64,000 bases of DNA, taken from positions 155,432-219,431 of the forward strand of contig NZ_MVHF01000008.1 in assembly GCF_002086485.1 (NCBI RefSeq). Direction: 5' to 3'. This document shows positions 24,757 to 34,485 of this stretch, in pieces. Below the pieces are notes generated by a model that did not search any database, was not told where the DNA came from, and saw nothing but the letters and a program-made list of their open reading frames with translations. The position numbers were made by a program, and so were the translations under genes. How positions within the stretch are numbered: the stretch's first letter is position 1; each line of letters starts with the position of its first letter. The stretch comes from Mycobacterium aquaticum (GTDB taxonomy: Bacteria; Actinomycetota; Actinomycetes; Mycobacteriales; Mycobacteriaceae).

Positions 24757-27700
24757 GTGACGATCTACGAACACGACCGAGTGTCCGCCGACCGGAACGA
24801 CGAATCCGGATCCAACGGACGGGCGGCCGATTCCGCTCAGGCCCTCGTCGACCGCCTCAACGCTGGCGAGCCCTACGCGGTCGCCTTCGGCGGCCAGGGC
24901 AGCGCGTGGCTGGAGACCCTCGAAGAGCTGGTGTCCTCGGCTGGTATCGAGGCCGAGTTGGCGACCCTGGCCGGCGAGGCTGAGCTGATGCTCGAGCCGA
25001 TTGCCGCCGAATTGGTCGTCGTCCGCCCCATCGGCTTCGAGCCGTTGCAGTGGGTCCGCGCGCTGGCCTCCGAGGAGCCGGTGCCTTCGGCCAAGCAGCT
25101 GACCTCGGCCGCGGTATCCGTGCCGGGCGTCCTGCTGACCCAGATGGCCGCCATCCGTGCGCTGGCCCGTCAGGGTATGGACCTGACCGCCACGCCGCCT
25201 GTAGCGGTTGTGGGGCACTCCCAGGGCGTGCTGGCCGTCGAGGCCCTCAAGGCCGCCGGCGCCAAGGACGTCGAACTGCTGGCACTGGCTCAGCTGATCG
25301 GTGCCGCGGGCACGCTCGTGGCCCGCCGTCGCGGTATCACCGTGCTCGGCGACCGTCCGCCGATGGTCTCGGTCACCAATGCCGAGCCCGAGCGCATCTA
25401 CGAACTGCTCGAAGAGTTCTCCCAGGACGTCCGCACGGTGCTGCCGCCGGTGCTTTCCATCCGCAACGGCCGTCGTTCGGTCGTCATCACCGGCACGCCA
25501 GAGCAGCTGTCCCGGTTCGAGCTCTACTGCACCCAGATCGCCGAGAAGGAAGAGGCGGAGCGCAAGAGCAAAGTCCGCGGCGGCGCGGTCTTCGCGCCGA
25601 TCTTCGATCCGGTTCAGGTCGAGGTCGGCTTCCACACCCCGCGGCTGTCCGACGGCATCGAGATCGTCGGTCGCTGGGCCGAGACCGTCGGCCTCGACGT
25701 CACGCTCGCCAAGGCGATGACCGAGGCGATCCTGGTCGAGCAGGTGGACTGGGTCGACGAGATCACCGAGGTGCACGAGGCAGGCGCCCGCTGGATCCTC
25801 GACCTGGGTCCCGGCGACATCCTCACCCGCCTCACCGCCCCCGTCATCCGCGGGCTCGGGGTGGGCATCGTGCCCGCCGCCACCCGTGGCGGCCAGCGCA
25901 ACCTCTTCACCATCGGCGCGGTGCCCGAGGTGGCCCGCCCGTGGTCCAGCTACACCCCGACCCTGGTGACGCTGCCCGACGGCTCGGTCAAGCTGGAGAC
26001 CAAGTTCACCCGGCTCACCGGACGCTCGCCGATCCTGCTCGCCGGTATGACCCCGACGACCGTCGACGCCAAGATCGTCGCGGCCGCCGCCAACGCAGGC
26101 CACTGGGCCGAGCTGGCCGGTGGTGGTCAGGTCACCGAGCCCATCTTCAACGACCGCGTGGCCGAGCTCACCACGCTGCTGGAGCCCGGCCGCGCGATCC
26201 AGTTCAACACCCTGTTCCTCGACCCGTACCTGTGGAAGCTTCAGGTCGGCGGCAAGCGGCTGGTTCAGAAGGCCCGGCAGTCCGGCGCCCCGATCGACGG
26301 CGTGGTCGTCAGCGCGGGCATCCCCGATCTGGAAGAGGCCGTCGAGCTGATCGACGAGCTCAACGACGCGGGCATCAGCCACGTGGTCTTCAAGCCCGGC
26401 ACCGTCGAGCAGATCCGCTCGGTGATCCGCATCGCCGCCGAGGCACCCACCAAGCCGGTGATCGTGCACATCGAGGGCGGTCGCGCCGGTGGTCACCACT
26501 CGTGGGAGGACCTCGACGACCTCCTGCTGACCACCTACTCCGAGCTGCGCAGCCGCTCGAACATCACCATCTGCGTCGGCGGCGGCATCGGCACGCCTGA
26601 GCAGGCCGCCGAGTACCTGTCCGGCCGTTGGTCCGCCGGCCACGGCTACCCGCTGATGCCGGTCGACGGCATCCTCGTCGGCACCGCCGCGATGGCCGCT
26701 CTCGAGGCCACCACCAGCCCGCAGGTCAAGGAGCTGCTGGTCGCCACGCAGGGCACCGATCAGTGGGTCGGCGCCGGAAAGGCCCAGGGCGGCATGGCTT
26801 CCGGGCGCAGCCAGCTCGGTGCCGACATCCACGAGATCGACAACACCGCATCGCGTTGCGGCCGGCTGCTCGACGAGGTCGCCGGTGACGCCGACGCCGT
26901 CGCGGCCCGTCGCGACGAGATCATCGCGGCCATGGCCAACACCGCCAAGCCGTACTTCGGCGATGTTGCGGAGATGACCTACCTGCAGTGGCTGCGCCGC
27001 TACGTGGAGCTGGCCATCGGTGACGGCAACAGCACCGCCGACACCAAGCGCGAGCACTCGCCGTGGCTCGACATCACCTGGCGGGACCGCTTCGAGCAGA
27101 TGCTCAAGCGGGCCGAGGCGCGTTTGCACGAACAGGATTTCGGCCCGATCGAGACGCTGTTCGACAACGAGGCGCTGCTGGAGGATCCCAAGGCCGCGCT
27201 GGCCGCTCTGGTCGGCGCCTACCCGGATGCCGCGTCGGTGCAACTGCACCCCGCCGACGTCCCGTTCTTCACCGAGCTGTGCAAGACGCTGGGCAAGCCG
27301 GTCAACTTCGTCCCGGTCATCGACAAGGACGTGCGCCGCTGGTGGCGCAGTGACTCGCTGTGGCAGGCACATGACGCCCGCTACTCGGCCGATCAGGTCT
27401 GCGTCATCCCCGGCACCGCCGCCGTCGCGGGTATCACCCGCGTCGACGAGCCCGTCGGTGAGCTGCTGGACCGCTTCGAGCAGGCCGCCGTCGACGAGGC
27501 GCTGACCGCTGGAGTCCAGCCGGTGCCGGTGCTGTCCCGTCGTGCCCATCGGGCCGGCGTCAGCGGCCCGCTCGCTGTGCTGCTCGACGCCCCCGACGTG
27601 CTGTGGGCCGGGCGTACCGCCACCAACCCGGTGCACCGCATCGCCCCGCCCGCCGACTGGCAGGTCAATGAGAATCGTTCGGCGACAAACGCTTCGACCG

Positions 27701-30700
27701 GAGCCCGGCTCGAGGTGCTCGACGAGACGCACGTCGTGCTCTCGGTGCCGCTCTCAGGCACCTGGATCGAGATCAAGTTCAGCCTGACCGACGCCGTGCG
27801 CAGCGGCGGCGCCCCGATCGTCTCCGTCGAGGACGCCTCGACCGCCATGCGGTCGGTGCTGGCCATCGCTGCCGGGGTCAGTGGCCCCGACGCGCTACCG
27901 CCGGTGGTCGACTCGACCGCCACCGTGACCGTCACCTGGGATCCCGAGCAGGTCGCCGATCACACCGGTGTGACCGCCACCTTCGGTGCCCCGCTGGCCC
28001 CGACGCTGACGGTGGTTCCCGACGCGCTGGTCGGCCGGTGCTGGCCCGCGGTGTTCGCCGCCATCGGTTCGGCGGTGACCGAGGACGGGTTCCCGGTCGT
28101 CGAGGGTCTGCTGAGCCTGGTGCATCTGGACCACGCCGCGCAGCTGCTCGCTCCGCTGCCAACCGAGAACGCCGAATTGACCGTCTCCGCAACGGCTTCG
28201 GCTGCCCACGACACCGAGGTCGGCCGGGTTGTCCCGGTTTCGGTGGTCGTCAAATCGGCTGACGGGACCGTCCTGGCCACGCTCGAAGAGCGTTTCGCCA
28301 TCCGCGGTCGCACCGGCGATGCCGAGCTGACGGACCCGATCAAGGCCGGTGGCGCGATCTCCGACAACGCCACCGACACCCCGCGCCGTCGTCGCCGCGA
28401 CGTCACCATCGGAGCACCGGTCGACATGCGGCCGTTTGCCGTGGTCTCCGGTGACCACAACCCGATCCACACCGATCGGGCCGCCGCCCTGCTCGCCGGG
28501 CTGGAATCGCCCATCGTGCACGGCATGTGGCTCTCGGCCGCGGCTCAGCACGTGGCCACCGCGACCGACGGCAAGCCGGCTCCGCCTGCCAAGCTGGTCG
28601 GCTGGACCGCCCGCTTCCTGGGCATGGTCAAGCCCGGTGACCAGGTCGACTTCCGCGTCGACCGCGTCGGAATCGACGTCGGCGCAGAGGTTCTCGAAGT
28701 GCAGGCGCGCATCGGCTCCGATCTGGTGATGTCGGCGACGGCTCGGCTGGCCGCACCCAAGACCGTCTACGCGTTTCCCGGCCAGGGCATTCAGCACAAG
28801 GGCATGGGCATGGAGGTCCGAGCCCGGTCCAAGGCGGCCCGCAAGGTGTGGGATTCGGCGGACAAGTTCACCCGCCAGACCCTCGGCTTCTCGGTGCTGC
28901 ACGTGGTGCGGGACAACCCGACCAGCCTGATCGCCTCCGGCGTGCACTACCACCACCCGGACGGCGTGCTGTTCCTGACGCAGTTCACCCAGGTCGCCAT
29001 GGCCACGGTGGCGGCGGCGCAGGTCGCCGAGATGCGTGAGCAGGGCGCCTTCGTCGAGGGTGCGATCGCCTGCGGTCACTCCGTCGGTGAGTACACCGCG
29101 CTGGCCTGCGTGTCCGGCGTGTACGAGCTCGAAGCGCTGCTCGAGGTGGTGTTCGCCCGCGGCGGCAAGATGCACGACATCGTCGAGCGTGACGCACAGG
29201 GCCGGTCGGACTACCGACTGGCCGCGATCCGGCCGTCGCAGATCGACCTCGACGACGCGGACGTCAAGGACTTCGTCGCCGAGATCGCCGAGCGCACAGG
29301 TGAATTCCTGCAGATCGTGAACTTCAACCTGCGTGGCTCGCAGTACGCGATCGCCGGTACGGTGCGCGGCCTGGAAGCGCTGGAGGAAGAGGTCGAGCGG
29401 CGTCGCGAGCTCTCGGGCGGTCGCCGGTCGTTCATCCTGGTGCCCGGCATCGACGTGCCGTTCCACTCCAGCGTGCTGCGGGTGGGCGTCGATGACTTCC
29501 GTCGCAGCCTCGAGCGCGTGATGCCCAGCGACAAGGATCCGTCGCTGATCGTCGGCAAGTACATCCCGAACCTGGTGCCCCGGCCGTTCACCCTGGACAA
29601 GGACTTCATCCAGGAGATCCGCGATCTGGTCCCGGCCGAGCCGCTCGACGAGATCCTCGCCGACTACGACACCTGGCGGAACGAGAAGCCCAAGGAGCTG
29701 TGCCGCAAGATCGTCATCGAGCTGCTGGCCTGGCAGTTCGCCAGCCCGGTGCGCTGGATCGAGACGCAGGACCTGCTGTTCATCGAGGAGGCCGCAGGCG
29801 GTCTCGGTGTCGAGCGGTTCGTCGAGATCGGCGTGAAGTCGGCCCCGACGGTCGCAGGCCTGGCCACCAACACGCTCAAGCTGCCCGAGTACTCGCACAG
29901 CACTGTCGAGGTGCTCAACAGCGAGCGGGACGCGGCCGTGCTGTTCGCCACCGACACCGATCCGGAACCGGAACCTGAGGTGGACGAGGCCCCCGCGGCT
30001 CCCGCCGCCGAAGCCGCTCCTGCGGCCGCTGCGGCAGCCCCGGCCCCGGTCGCCGCATCCGGTGGTCCGCGACCCGACGACATCACGTTCGATGCCGCCG
30101 ACGCGACCGTGGCGCTCATCGCGCTCTCGGCCAAGATGCGCATCGACCAGATCGAGGCGCTGGACTCCATCGAGCACATCACCGACGGTGCCTCGTCACG
30201 CCGCAACCAGTTGCTGGTCGACCTGGGCTCCGAGCTGAACCTCGGCGCCATCGACGGTGCCGCGGAAGCCGATCTGGGCGCGCTGAAGGGACAGGTGAGC
30301 AAGCTCGCCCGTACCTACAAGCCGTTCGGTCCGGTGCTCTCGGATGCCATCAACGACCAGCTGCGGACCGTGTTCGGGCCGTCGGGCAAGCGTCCGGCCT
30401 ACATCACCGAGCGCGTCACCAAGACCTGGGAGCTGGGTGCCGGTTGGGCCAAGCACGTCACTGTCGAGGTCGCGCTGGGAACCCGTGAGGGCAGCAGCGT
30501 GCGCGGTGGCGACCTGGGTGGTCTGCACCCGGGTGCACTGGCCGACGCTGCCAGCGTCGACAAGGTGATCGACGCGGCCGTGGCCGCGGTCGGCGCCCGA
30601 CGCGGTGTGCCGGTGTCCCTGCCGTCGGCCGGCGGTGCCGGTGGCGGCGTGGTGGACTCGGCCGCGCTCAGCGAGTTCGCGGAGAAGGTCACCGGACGTG

Positions 30701-33700
30701 ACGGCGTGCTGGCCGCGACGGCCCGGACCATCCTGGGGCAGCTCGGGCTCGACAACGCCGTCACCGCCCCTGAGGCGGCCACCGACGCCGAGCTGATCGA
30801 CCTCGTGACCAGCGAACTCGGTTCGGACTGGCCGCGACTCGTGGCCCCGGCGTTCGACGCCAAGAAGGCCGTCGTGTTCGACGACCGGTGGGCCAGCGCC
30901 CGTGAGGACCTCGTCAAGCTGTGGCTGGCCGACGAGAACGAGATCGATGCGGATTGGCCGCGACTGTCCGAGCGCTTCGAAGGTGCCGGGCATGTGGTTG
31001 GTACGCAGGCGAATTGGTGGCAGGGCAAGGCTCTTGCCGCGGGTCGCAACGTGCATGCGTCGCTGTTCGGTCGCATCGCGGCCGGCGCCGAGAACCCGGG
31101 CACGGGCCGTTACCGCGACGAGATCGCGGTCGTGACCGGTGCGTCGAAGGGTTCGATCGCCTCCGCGGTGGTCGGGCAGCTGCTCGACGGCGGTGCCACC
31201 GTCATCGCCACCACCTCGCGCCTGGACGACGACCGGTTGGCCTTCTATAAGAAGCTCTATCGCGACAACGCCCGCTTCGGTGCCACGCTGTGGGTGGTCC
31301 CGGCCAACATGGCGTCCTACTCCGACATCGACAAGCTGGTGGAGTGGGTCGGTAGCGATCAGGTCGAAAGCCTTGGGCCGCAATCTATCCACCTCAAGGA
31401 CGCGCAGACCCCGACGCTGCTGTTCCCGTTCGCCGCGCCCCGTGTTGCCGGTGATCTGTCGGAGGCCGGTTCGCGGTCCGAGATGGAGATGAAGGTGCTG
31501 CTGTGGGCCGTGCAGCGGCTCATCGGTGGGCTCTCCACGATCGGTGCCGAGCGGGACATCGCCTCGCGCCTGCACGTGGTGCTGCCGGGCTCGCCCAACC
31601 GTGGCATGTTCGGCGGTGACGGTGCCTACGGCGAGTCCAAGGCGGCACTCGACGCGCTGGTCAACCGCTGGAGCGCCGAGGCGTCGTGGGCCGAGCGGGT
31701 CACCCTGGCGCATGCGCTGATCGGTTGGACCAAGGGCACGGGCCTGATGGGTCACAACGACGCCATCGTCAGCGCCGTCGAAGAGGCGGGCGTGACCACC
31801 TACACCTCAGCGGAGATGGCAGCGATGCTGCTGGACCTGTGCACGGTGGAATCCAAGGTGGCCGCGGCGAATTCGCCGATCAAGGTGGACCTGACCGGTG
31901 GTCTGGGCGACATCAAGATCGACATGGCCGAGCTGGCGGCCAAGGCCCGCGAGGAAATGACCTCTGCGGCTGCGGATTCCGACGACGACACGGATGAGGG
32001 CATCATCGCCGCACTGCCGTCGCCGCCGCGCGGATACGCTCCGGCACCCGCGCCGGTCTTCGAAGACCTCGACGTGGACCCGGCCGATCTGGTGGTCATC
32101 GTCGGCGGTGCCGAACTCGGCCCGTACGGCTCGTCGCGTACCCGCTACGAGATGGAGGTCTCCGGCGAGCTGTCGGCGGCCGGTGTGCTGGAGCTGGCGT
32201 GGACGACCGGACTGGTCAAGTGGGAGGACGATCCCAAGGCCGGTTGGTACGACACCCAAACCGGTGAGCTGGTCGACGAATCGGAGATCGTGGAGCGTTA
32301 CCACGACACCGTCGTCGAGCGCTGCGGCATCCGCGAGTTCGTCGACGACGGTGCGATCGATCCCGATCACGCCTCGCCGCTGCTGGTCAGCGTCTTCCTG
32401 GACAAGGACTTCTCGTTCGTCGTGTCCAGCGAGGCCGACGCCCGGGCGTTCGTGTCCTTCGACCCCGAGCACACCGTGGCCCGGCCGGTGCCGGACTCCG
32501 GCGACTGGCAGGTGATCCGCAAGGCGGGCACCGAGATTCGCGTTCCGCGTAAGACCAAGCTGTCGCGGACCGTCGGCGCCCAGATCCCCACCGGGTTCGA
32601 CCCGACGGTGTGGGGCATCACCCCGGACATGGCGAGCTCCATCGACCGGGTGGCGCTGTGGAACATCGTGGCGACCGTGGATGCGTTCCTGTCCTCGGGC
32701 TTCACGCCGACCGAGCTGATGCGCTGGGTGCACCCGAGCCTGGTGGCCTCCACGCAGGGCACCGGCATGGGCGGCATGACCTCGATGCAGACCATGTACC
32801 ACGGCAACCTGCTGGGCCGGGCCAAGCCGAACGACATCCTGCAGGAGGTGCTGCCGAACGTCGTTGCGGCACACGTCATGCAGTCCTACGTCGGCGGCTA
32901 CGGCGCGATGGTCCACCCGGTCGGCGCCTGCGCCACCGCGGCCGTCTCGGTCGAGGAAGGTGTGGACAAGATCCGCCTCGGCAAGGCCGACCTGGTGGTG
33001 GCCGGCGGCTTCGACGATCTGACCCTGGAAGCCATCATCGGCTTCGGTGACATGGCGGCCACCGCCGACACCGAGATGATGCGGGCCAAGGGCATCAGCG
33101 ACTCGAAGTTCTCCCGCGCCAACGACCGGCGCAGGCTCGGGTTCCTCGAGGCGCAGGGTGGTGGCACCATCCTGCTGGCTCGCGGTGACCTCGCCGCCAA
33201 GATGGGTCTGCCGGTGCTGGCCGTGGTCGGCTACGCGCAGAGCTTCGCCGACGGTGTGCACACCTCGATCCCGGCCCCTGGCCTGGGTGCCCTGGGTGCC
33301 GGCCGTGGCGGCAAGGACTCGGCGCTGTCGCGTTCGCTGGCCAAGCTGGGTGTGGGTGCCGACGACATCGCGGTGATCTCCAAGCACGACACCTCGACGC
33401 TGGCAAACGATCCCAACGAGACCGAGCTGCACGAGCGGCTGGCCGATTCGATGGGCCGCTCGGCGGGTGCGCCGCTGTTCATCGTCAGCCAGAAGTCGCT
33501 GACCGGGCACGCCAAGGGCGGCGCGGCCGTGTTCCAGATGATGGGTCTGTGCCAGATCCTGCGCGACGGCATCATCCCGCCGAACCGCAGCCTGGACTGC
33601 GTCGACGACGAGCTGGCCACCTCCGGCCACTTCGTCTGGGTGCGCGAGCCCCTGGACCTGCGCGGCAAGTTCCCGCTCAAGGCCGGCCTGGTGACCAGCC

Positions 33701-33981
33701 TCGGGTTCGGTCACGTGTCGGGTCTGGTCGCGCTGGTGCATCCGGAGGCGTTCATCGCGTCGCTGGATCCCGCTGAGCGGGAGGACTACCGCAAGCGGGC
33801 CGAGCAGCGCACGCTGGCCGGTCAGCGCCGGTTGGCCTCGGCCATCGCAGGTGGGCGTCCGATGTACGAGAAGCCTGCCGACCGCCGATTCGACCACGAC
33901 GGGCCGGAGAAGCCTCAGGAAGCGGCCATGCTGCTCGACGCGGATGCCCGGCTCGGCGAAGGCGATCTGTATGTCCGCTAA
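24757..33981 (+). CDS. fas: Type I fatty acid synthase (FAS-I)
   Basis: This single 3,074-residue polypeptide makes C16-C26 acyl-CoAs, which serve as membrane fatty acids and as primers for mycolic acid synthesis. Domains in order: acetyltransferase with GHSQG (Ser155), enoyl reductase (AGMTPTTVD near 430), dehydratase with the hot-dog motif GDHNPIH (His1234, His1238), malonyl/palmitoyl transferase with GHSVG (Ser1442), an Ala/Pro-rich linker (about 1737-1770), carrier domain with the attachment serine in DGASS (1813 or 1814), ketoreductase (VTGASKG near 2126; GAYGESK) and ketosynthase (Cys2725 in GACATAAVS, His2877, Lys2913, His2918). The start is GTG 24757 behind GAGGAG. The carrier must be activated by AcpS, encoded 9 bp downstream. 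Confidence 0.98.
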   Translation: MTIYEHDRVSADRNDESGSNGRAADSAQALVDRLNAGEPYAVAFGGQGSAWLETLEELVSSAGIEAELATLAGEAELMLEPIAAELVVVRPIGFEPLQWVRALASEEPVPSAKQLTSAAVSVPGVLLTQMAAIRALARQGMDLTATPPVAVVGHSQGVLAVEALKAAGAKDVELLALAQLIGAAGTLVARRRGITVLGDRPPMVSVTNAEPERIYELLEEFSQDVRTVLPPVLSIRNGRRSVVITGTPEQLSRFELYCTQIAEKEEAERKSKVRGGAVFAPIFDPVQVEVGFHTPRLSDGIEIVGRWAETVGLDVTLAKAMTEAILVEQVDWVDEITEVHEAGARWILDLGPGDILTRLTAPVIRGLGVGIVPAATRGGQRNLFTIGAVPEVARPWSSYTPTLVTLPDGSVKLETKFTRLTGRSPILLAGMTPTTVDAKIVAAAANAGHWAELAGGGQVTEPIFNDRVAELTTLLEPGRAIQFNTLFLDPYLWKLQVGGKRLVQKARQSGAPIDGVVVSAGIPDLEEAVELIDELNDAGISHVVFKPGTVEQIRSVIRIAAEAPTKPVIVHIEGGRAGGHHSWEDLDDLLLTTYSELRSRSNITICVGGGIGTPEQAAEYLSGRWSAGHGYPLMPVDGILVGTAAMAALEATTSPQVKELLVATQGTDQWVGAGKAQGGMASGRSQLGADIHEIDNTASRCGRLLDEVAGDADAVAARRDEIIAAMANTAKPYFGDVAEMTYLQWLRRYVELAIGDGNSTADTKREHSPWLDITWRDRFEQMLKRAEARLHEQDFGPIETLFDNEALLEDPKAALAALVGAYPDAASVQLHPADVPFFTELCKTLGKPVNFVPVIDKDVRRWWRSDSLWQAHDARYSADQVCVIPGTAAVAGITRVDEPVGELLDRFEQAAVDEALTAGVQPVPVLSRRAHRAGVSGPLAVLLDAPDVLWAGRTATNPVHRIAPPADWQVNENRSATNASTGARLEVLDETHVVLSVPLSGTWIEIKFSLTDAVRSGGAPIVSVEDASTAMRSVLAIAAGVSGPDALPPVVDSTATVTVTWDPEQVADHTGVTATFGAPLAPTLTVVPDALVGRCWPAVFAAIGSAVTEDGFPVVEGLLSLVHLDHAAQLLAPLPTENAELTVSATASAAHDTEVGRVVPVSVVVKSADGTVLATLEERFAIRGRTGDAELTDPIKAGGAISDNATDTPRRRRRDVTIGAPVDMRPFAVVSGDHNPIHTDRAAALLAGLESPIVHGMWLSAAAQHVATATDGKPAPPAKLVGWTARFLGMVKPGDQVDFRVDRVGIDVGAEVLEVQARIGSDLVMSATARLAAPKTVYAFPGQGIQHKGMGMEVRARSKAARKVWDSADKFTRQTLGFSVLHVVRDNPTSLIASGVHYHHPDGVLFLTQFTQVAMATVAAAQVAEMREQGAFVEGAIACGHSVGEYTALACVSGVYELEALLEVVFARGGKMHDIVERDAQGRSDYRLAAIRPSQIDLDDADVKDFVAEIAERTGEFLQIVNFNLRGSQYAIAGTVRGLEALEEEVERRRELSGGRRSFILVPGIDVPFHSSVLRVGVDDFRRSLERVMPSDKDPSLIVGKYIPNLVPRPFTLDKDFIQEIRDLVPAEPLDEILADYDTWRNEKPKELCRKIVIELLAWQFASPVRWIETQDLLFIEEAAGGLGVERFVEIGVKSAPTVAGLATNTLKLPEYSHSTVEVLNSERDAAVLFATDTDPEPEPEVDEAPAAPAAEAAPAAAAAAPAPVAASGGPRPDDITFDAADATVALIALSAKMRIDQIEALDSIEHITDGASSRRNQLLVDLGSELNLGAIDGAAEADLGALKGQVSKLARTYKPFGPVLSDAINDQLRTVFGPSGKRPAYITERVTKTWELGAGWAKHVTVEVALGTREGSSVRGGDLGGLHPGALADAASVDKVIDAAVAAVGARRGVPVSLPSAGGAGGGVVDSAALSEFAEKVTGRDGVLAATARTILGQLGLDNAVTAPEAATDAELIDLVTSELGSDWPRLVAPAFDAKKAVVFDDRWASAREDLVKLWLADENEIDADWPRLSERFEGAGHVVGTQANWWQGKALAAGRNVHASLFGRIAAGAENPGTGRYRDEIAVVTGASKGSIASAVVGQLLDGGATVIATTSRLDDDRLAFYKKLYRDNARFGATLWVVPANMASYSDIDKLVEWVGSDQVESLGPQSIHLKDAQTPTLLFPFAAPRVAGDLSEAGSRSEMEMKVLLWAVQRLIGGLSTIGAERDIASRLHVVLPGSPNRGMFGGDGAYGESKAALDALVNRWSAEASWAERVTLAHALIGWTKGTGLMGHNDAIVSAVEEAGVTTYTSAEMAAMLLDLCTVESKVAAANSPIKVDLTGGLGDIKIDMAELAAKAREEMTSAAADSDDDTDEGIIAALPSPPRGYAPAPAPVFEDLDVDPADLVVIVGGAELGPYGSSRTRYEMEVSGELSAAGVLELAWTTGLVKWEDDPKAGWYDTQTGELVDESEIVERYHDTVVERCGIREFVDDGAIDPDHASPLLVSVFLDKDFSFVVSSEADARAFVSFDPEHTVARPVPDSGDWQVIRKAGTEIRVPRKTKLSRTVGAQIPTGFDPTVWGITPDMASSIDRVALWNIVATVDAFLSSGFTPTELMRWVHPSLVASTQGTGMGGMTSMQTMYHGNLLGRAKPNDILQEVLPNVVAAHVMQSYVGGYGAMVHPVGACATAAVSVEEGVDKIRLGKADLVVAGGFDDLTLEAIIGFGDMAATADTEMMRAKGISDSKFSRANDRRRLGFLEAQGGGTILLARGDLAAKMGLPVLAVVGYAQSFADGVHTSIPAPGLGALGAGRGGKDSALSRSLAKLGVGADDIAVISKHDTSTLANDPNETELHERLADSMGRSAGAPLFIVSQKSLTGHAKGGAAVFQMMGLCQILRDGIIPPNRSLDCVDDELATSGHFVWVREPLDLRGKFPLKAGLVTSLGFGHVSGLVALVHPEAFIASLDPAEREDYRKRAEQRTLAGQRRLASAIAGGRPMYEKPADRRFDHDGPEKPQEAAMLLDADARLGEGDLYVR

Positions 33982-33990
33982 GGTCGCTGC

Positions 33991-34383
33991 GTGGCGATAG
34001 TCGGAGTAGGCATCGATCTGGTTTCCATACCGGATTTCGCCGAGCAGGTTGATCGGCCAGGCACGGTTTTCGCCGAGACGTTCACGCCGGGTGAGCGCCG
34101 GGACGCCGCGGACAAGAGTTCGTCGGCGGCCCGGCACCTGGCGGCCCGGTGGGCCGCCAAAGAGGCGGTGATCAAGGCCTGGTCGGGCTCGCGGTTCTCC
34201 AAGCGTCCGGTGTTGCCGGAGGACATCCACCGCGACATCGAGGTGGTCACCGACATGTGGGGCCGCCCGAAGGTCCGGCTGTCGGGTGAGATCGCCCGGC
34301 ACCTGGAGAACACCACCATCCATGTGTCGCTCACGCACGAGGCGGACACCGCTGCCGCCGTCGCGATCATCGAGGAGCCCTAG
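33991..34383 (+). CDS. acpS: Holo-[acyl carrier protein] synthase
   Basis: The 130-residue phosphopantetheinyl transferase has the family motifs VGIDLVSI (metal-binding Asp) and WAAKEAVIKAW. It moves 4'-phosphopantetheine from CoA to the carrier serine of FAS-I. The start is GTG 33991, 9 bp after the fas stop, so the two are one transcript; fas-acpS linkage is conserved in mycobacteria. Size is normal for the family. Confidence 0.96.
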   Translation: MAIVGVGIDLVSIPDFAEQVDRPGTVFAETFTPGERRDAADKSSSAARHLAARWAAKEAVIKAWSGSRFSKRPVLPEDIHRDIEVVTDMWGRPKVRLSGEIARHLENTTIHVSLTHEADTAAAVAIIEEP

Positions 34384-34393
34384 CCGTAGCTCC

Positions 34394-34454
34394 GCGAGTG
34401 TGCGCGCCTGCTGCCCGACACGCCGTGTCTGGTCAGCATTTCGCGCACGCTCGC
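34394..34454. repeat. Cruciform-like inverted repeat after acpS
   Basis: Arms GCGAGTGTGCGCG (34394-34406) and CGCGCACGCTCGC (34442-34454) pair in 12 of 13 positions. Inside lies a second hairpin, GACAC-GCC-GTGTC. No U-run follows on either side. It may be a terminator, an RNA-processing hairpin or a copy of a short intergenic repeat. Confidence 0.6.
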
Positions 34455-34485
34455 TGGGCTTCACGGTGACGCTAGTGTCATCACC

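Noticed and set aside
27664..27673. GAGAAT half-site inside fas
   Set aside because: It is within coding sequence, has no second arm at the right spacing, and is expected by chance.
24214..27732. 1,172-codon open frame on the minus strand across fas
   Set aside because: It is a codon-bias shadow of fas: low-complexity Arg/Gly/Asp-rich product with no domain and no ribosome-binding site.
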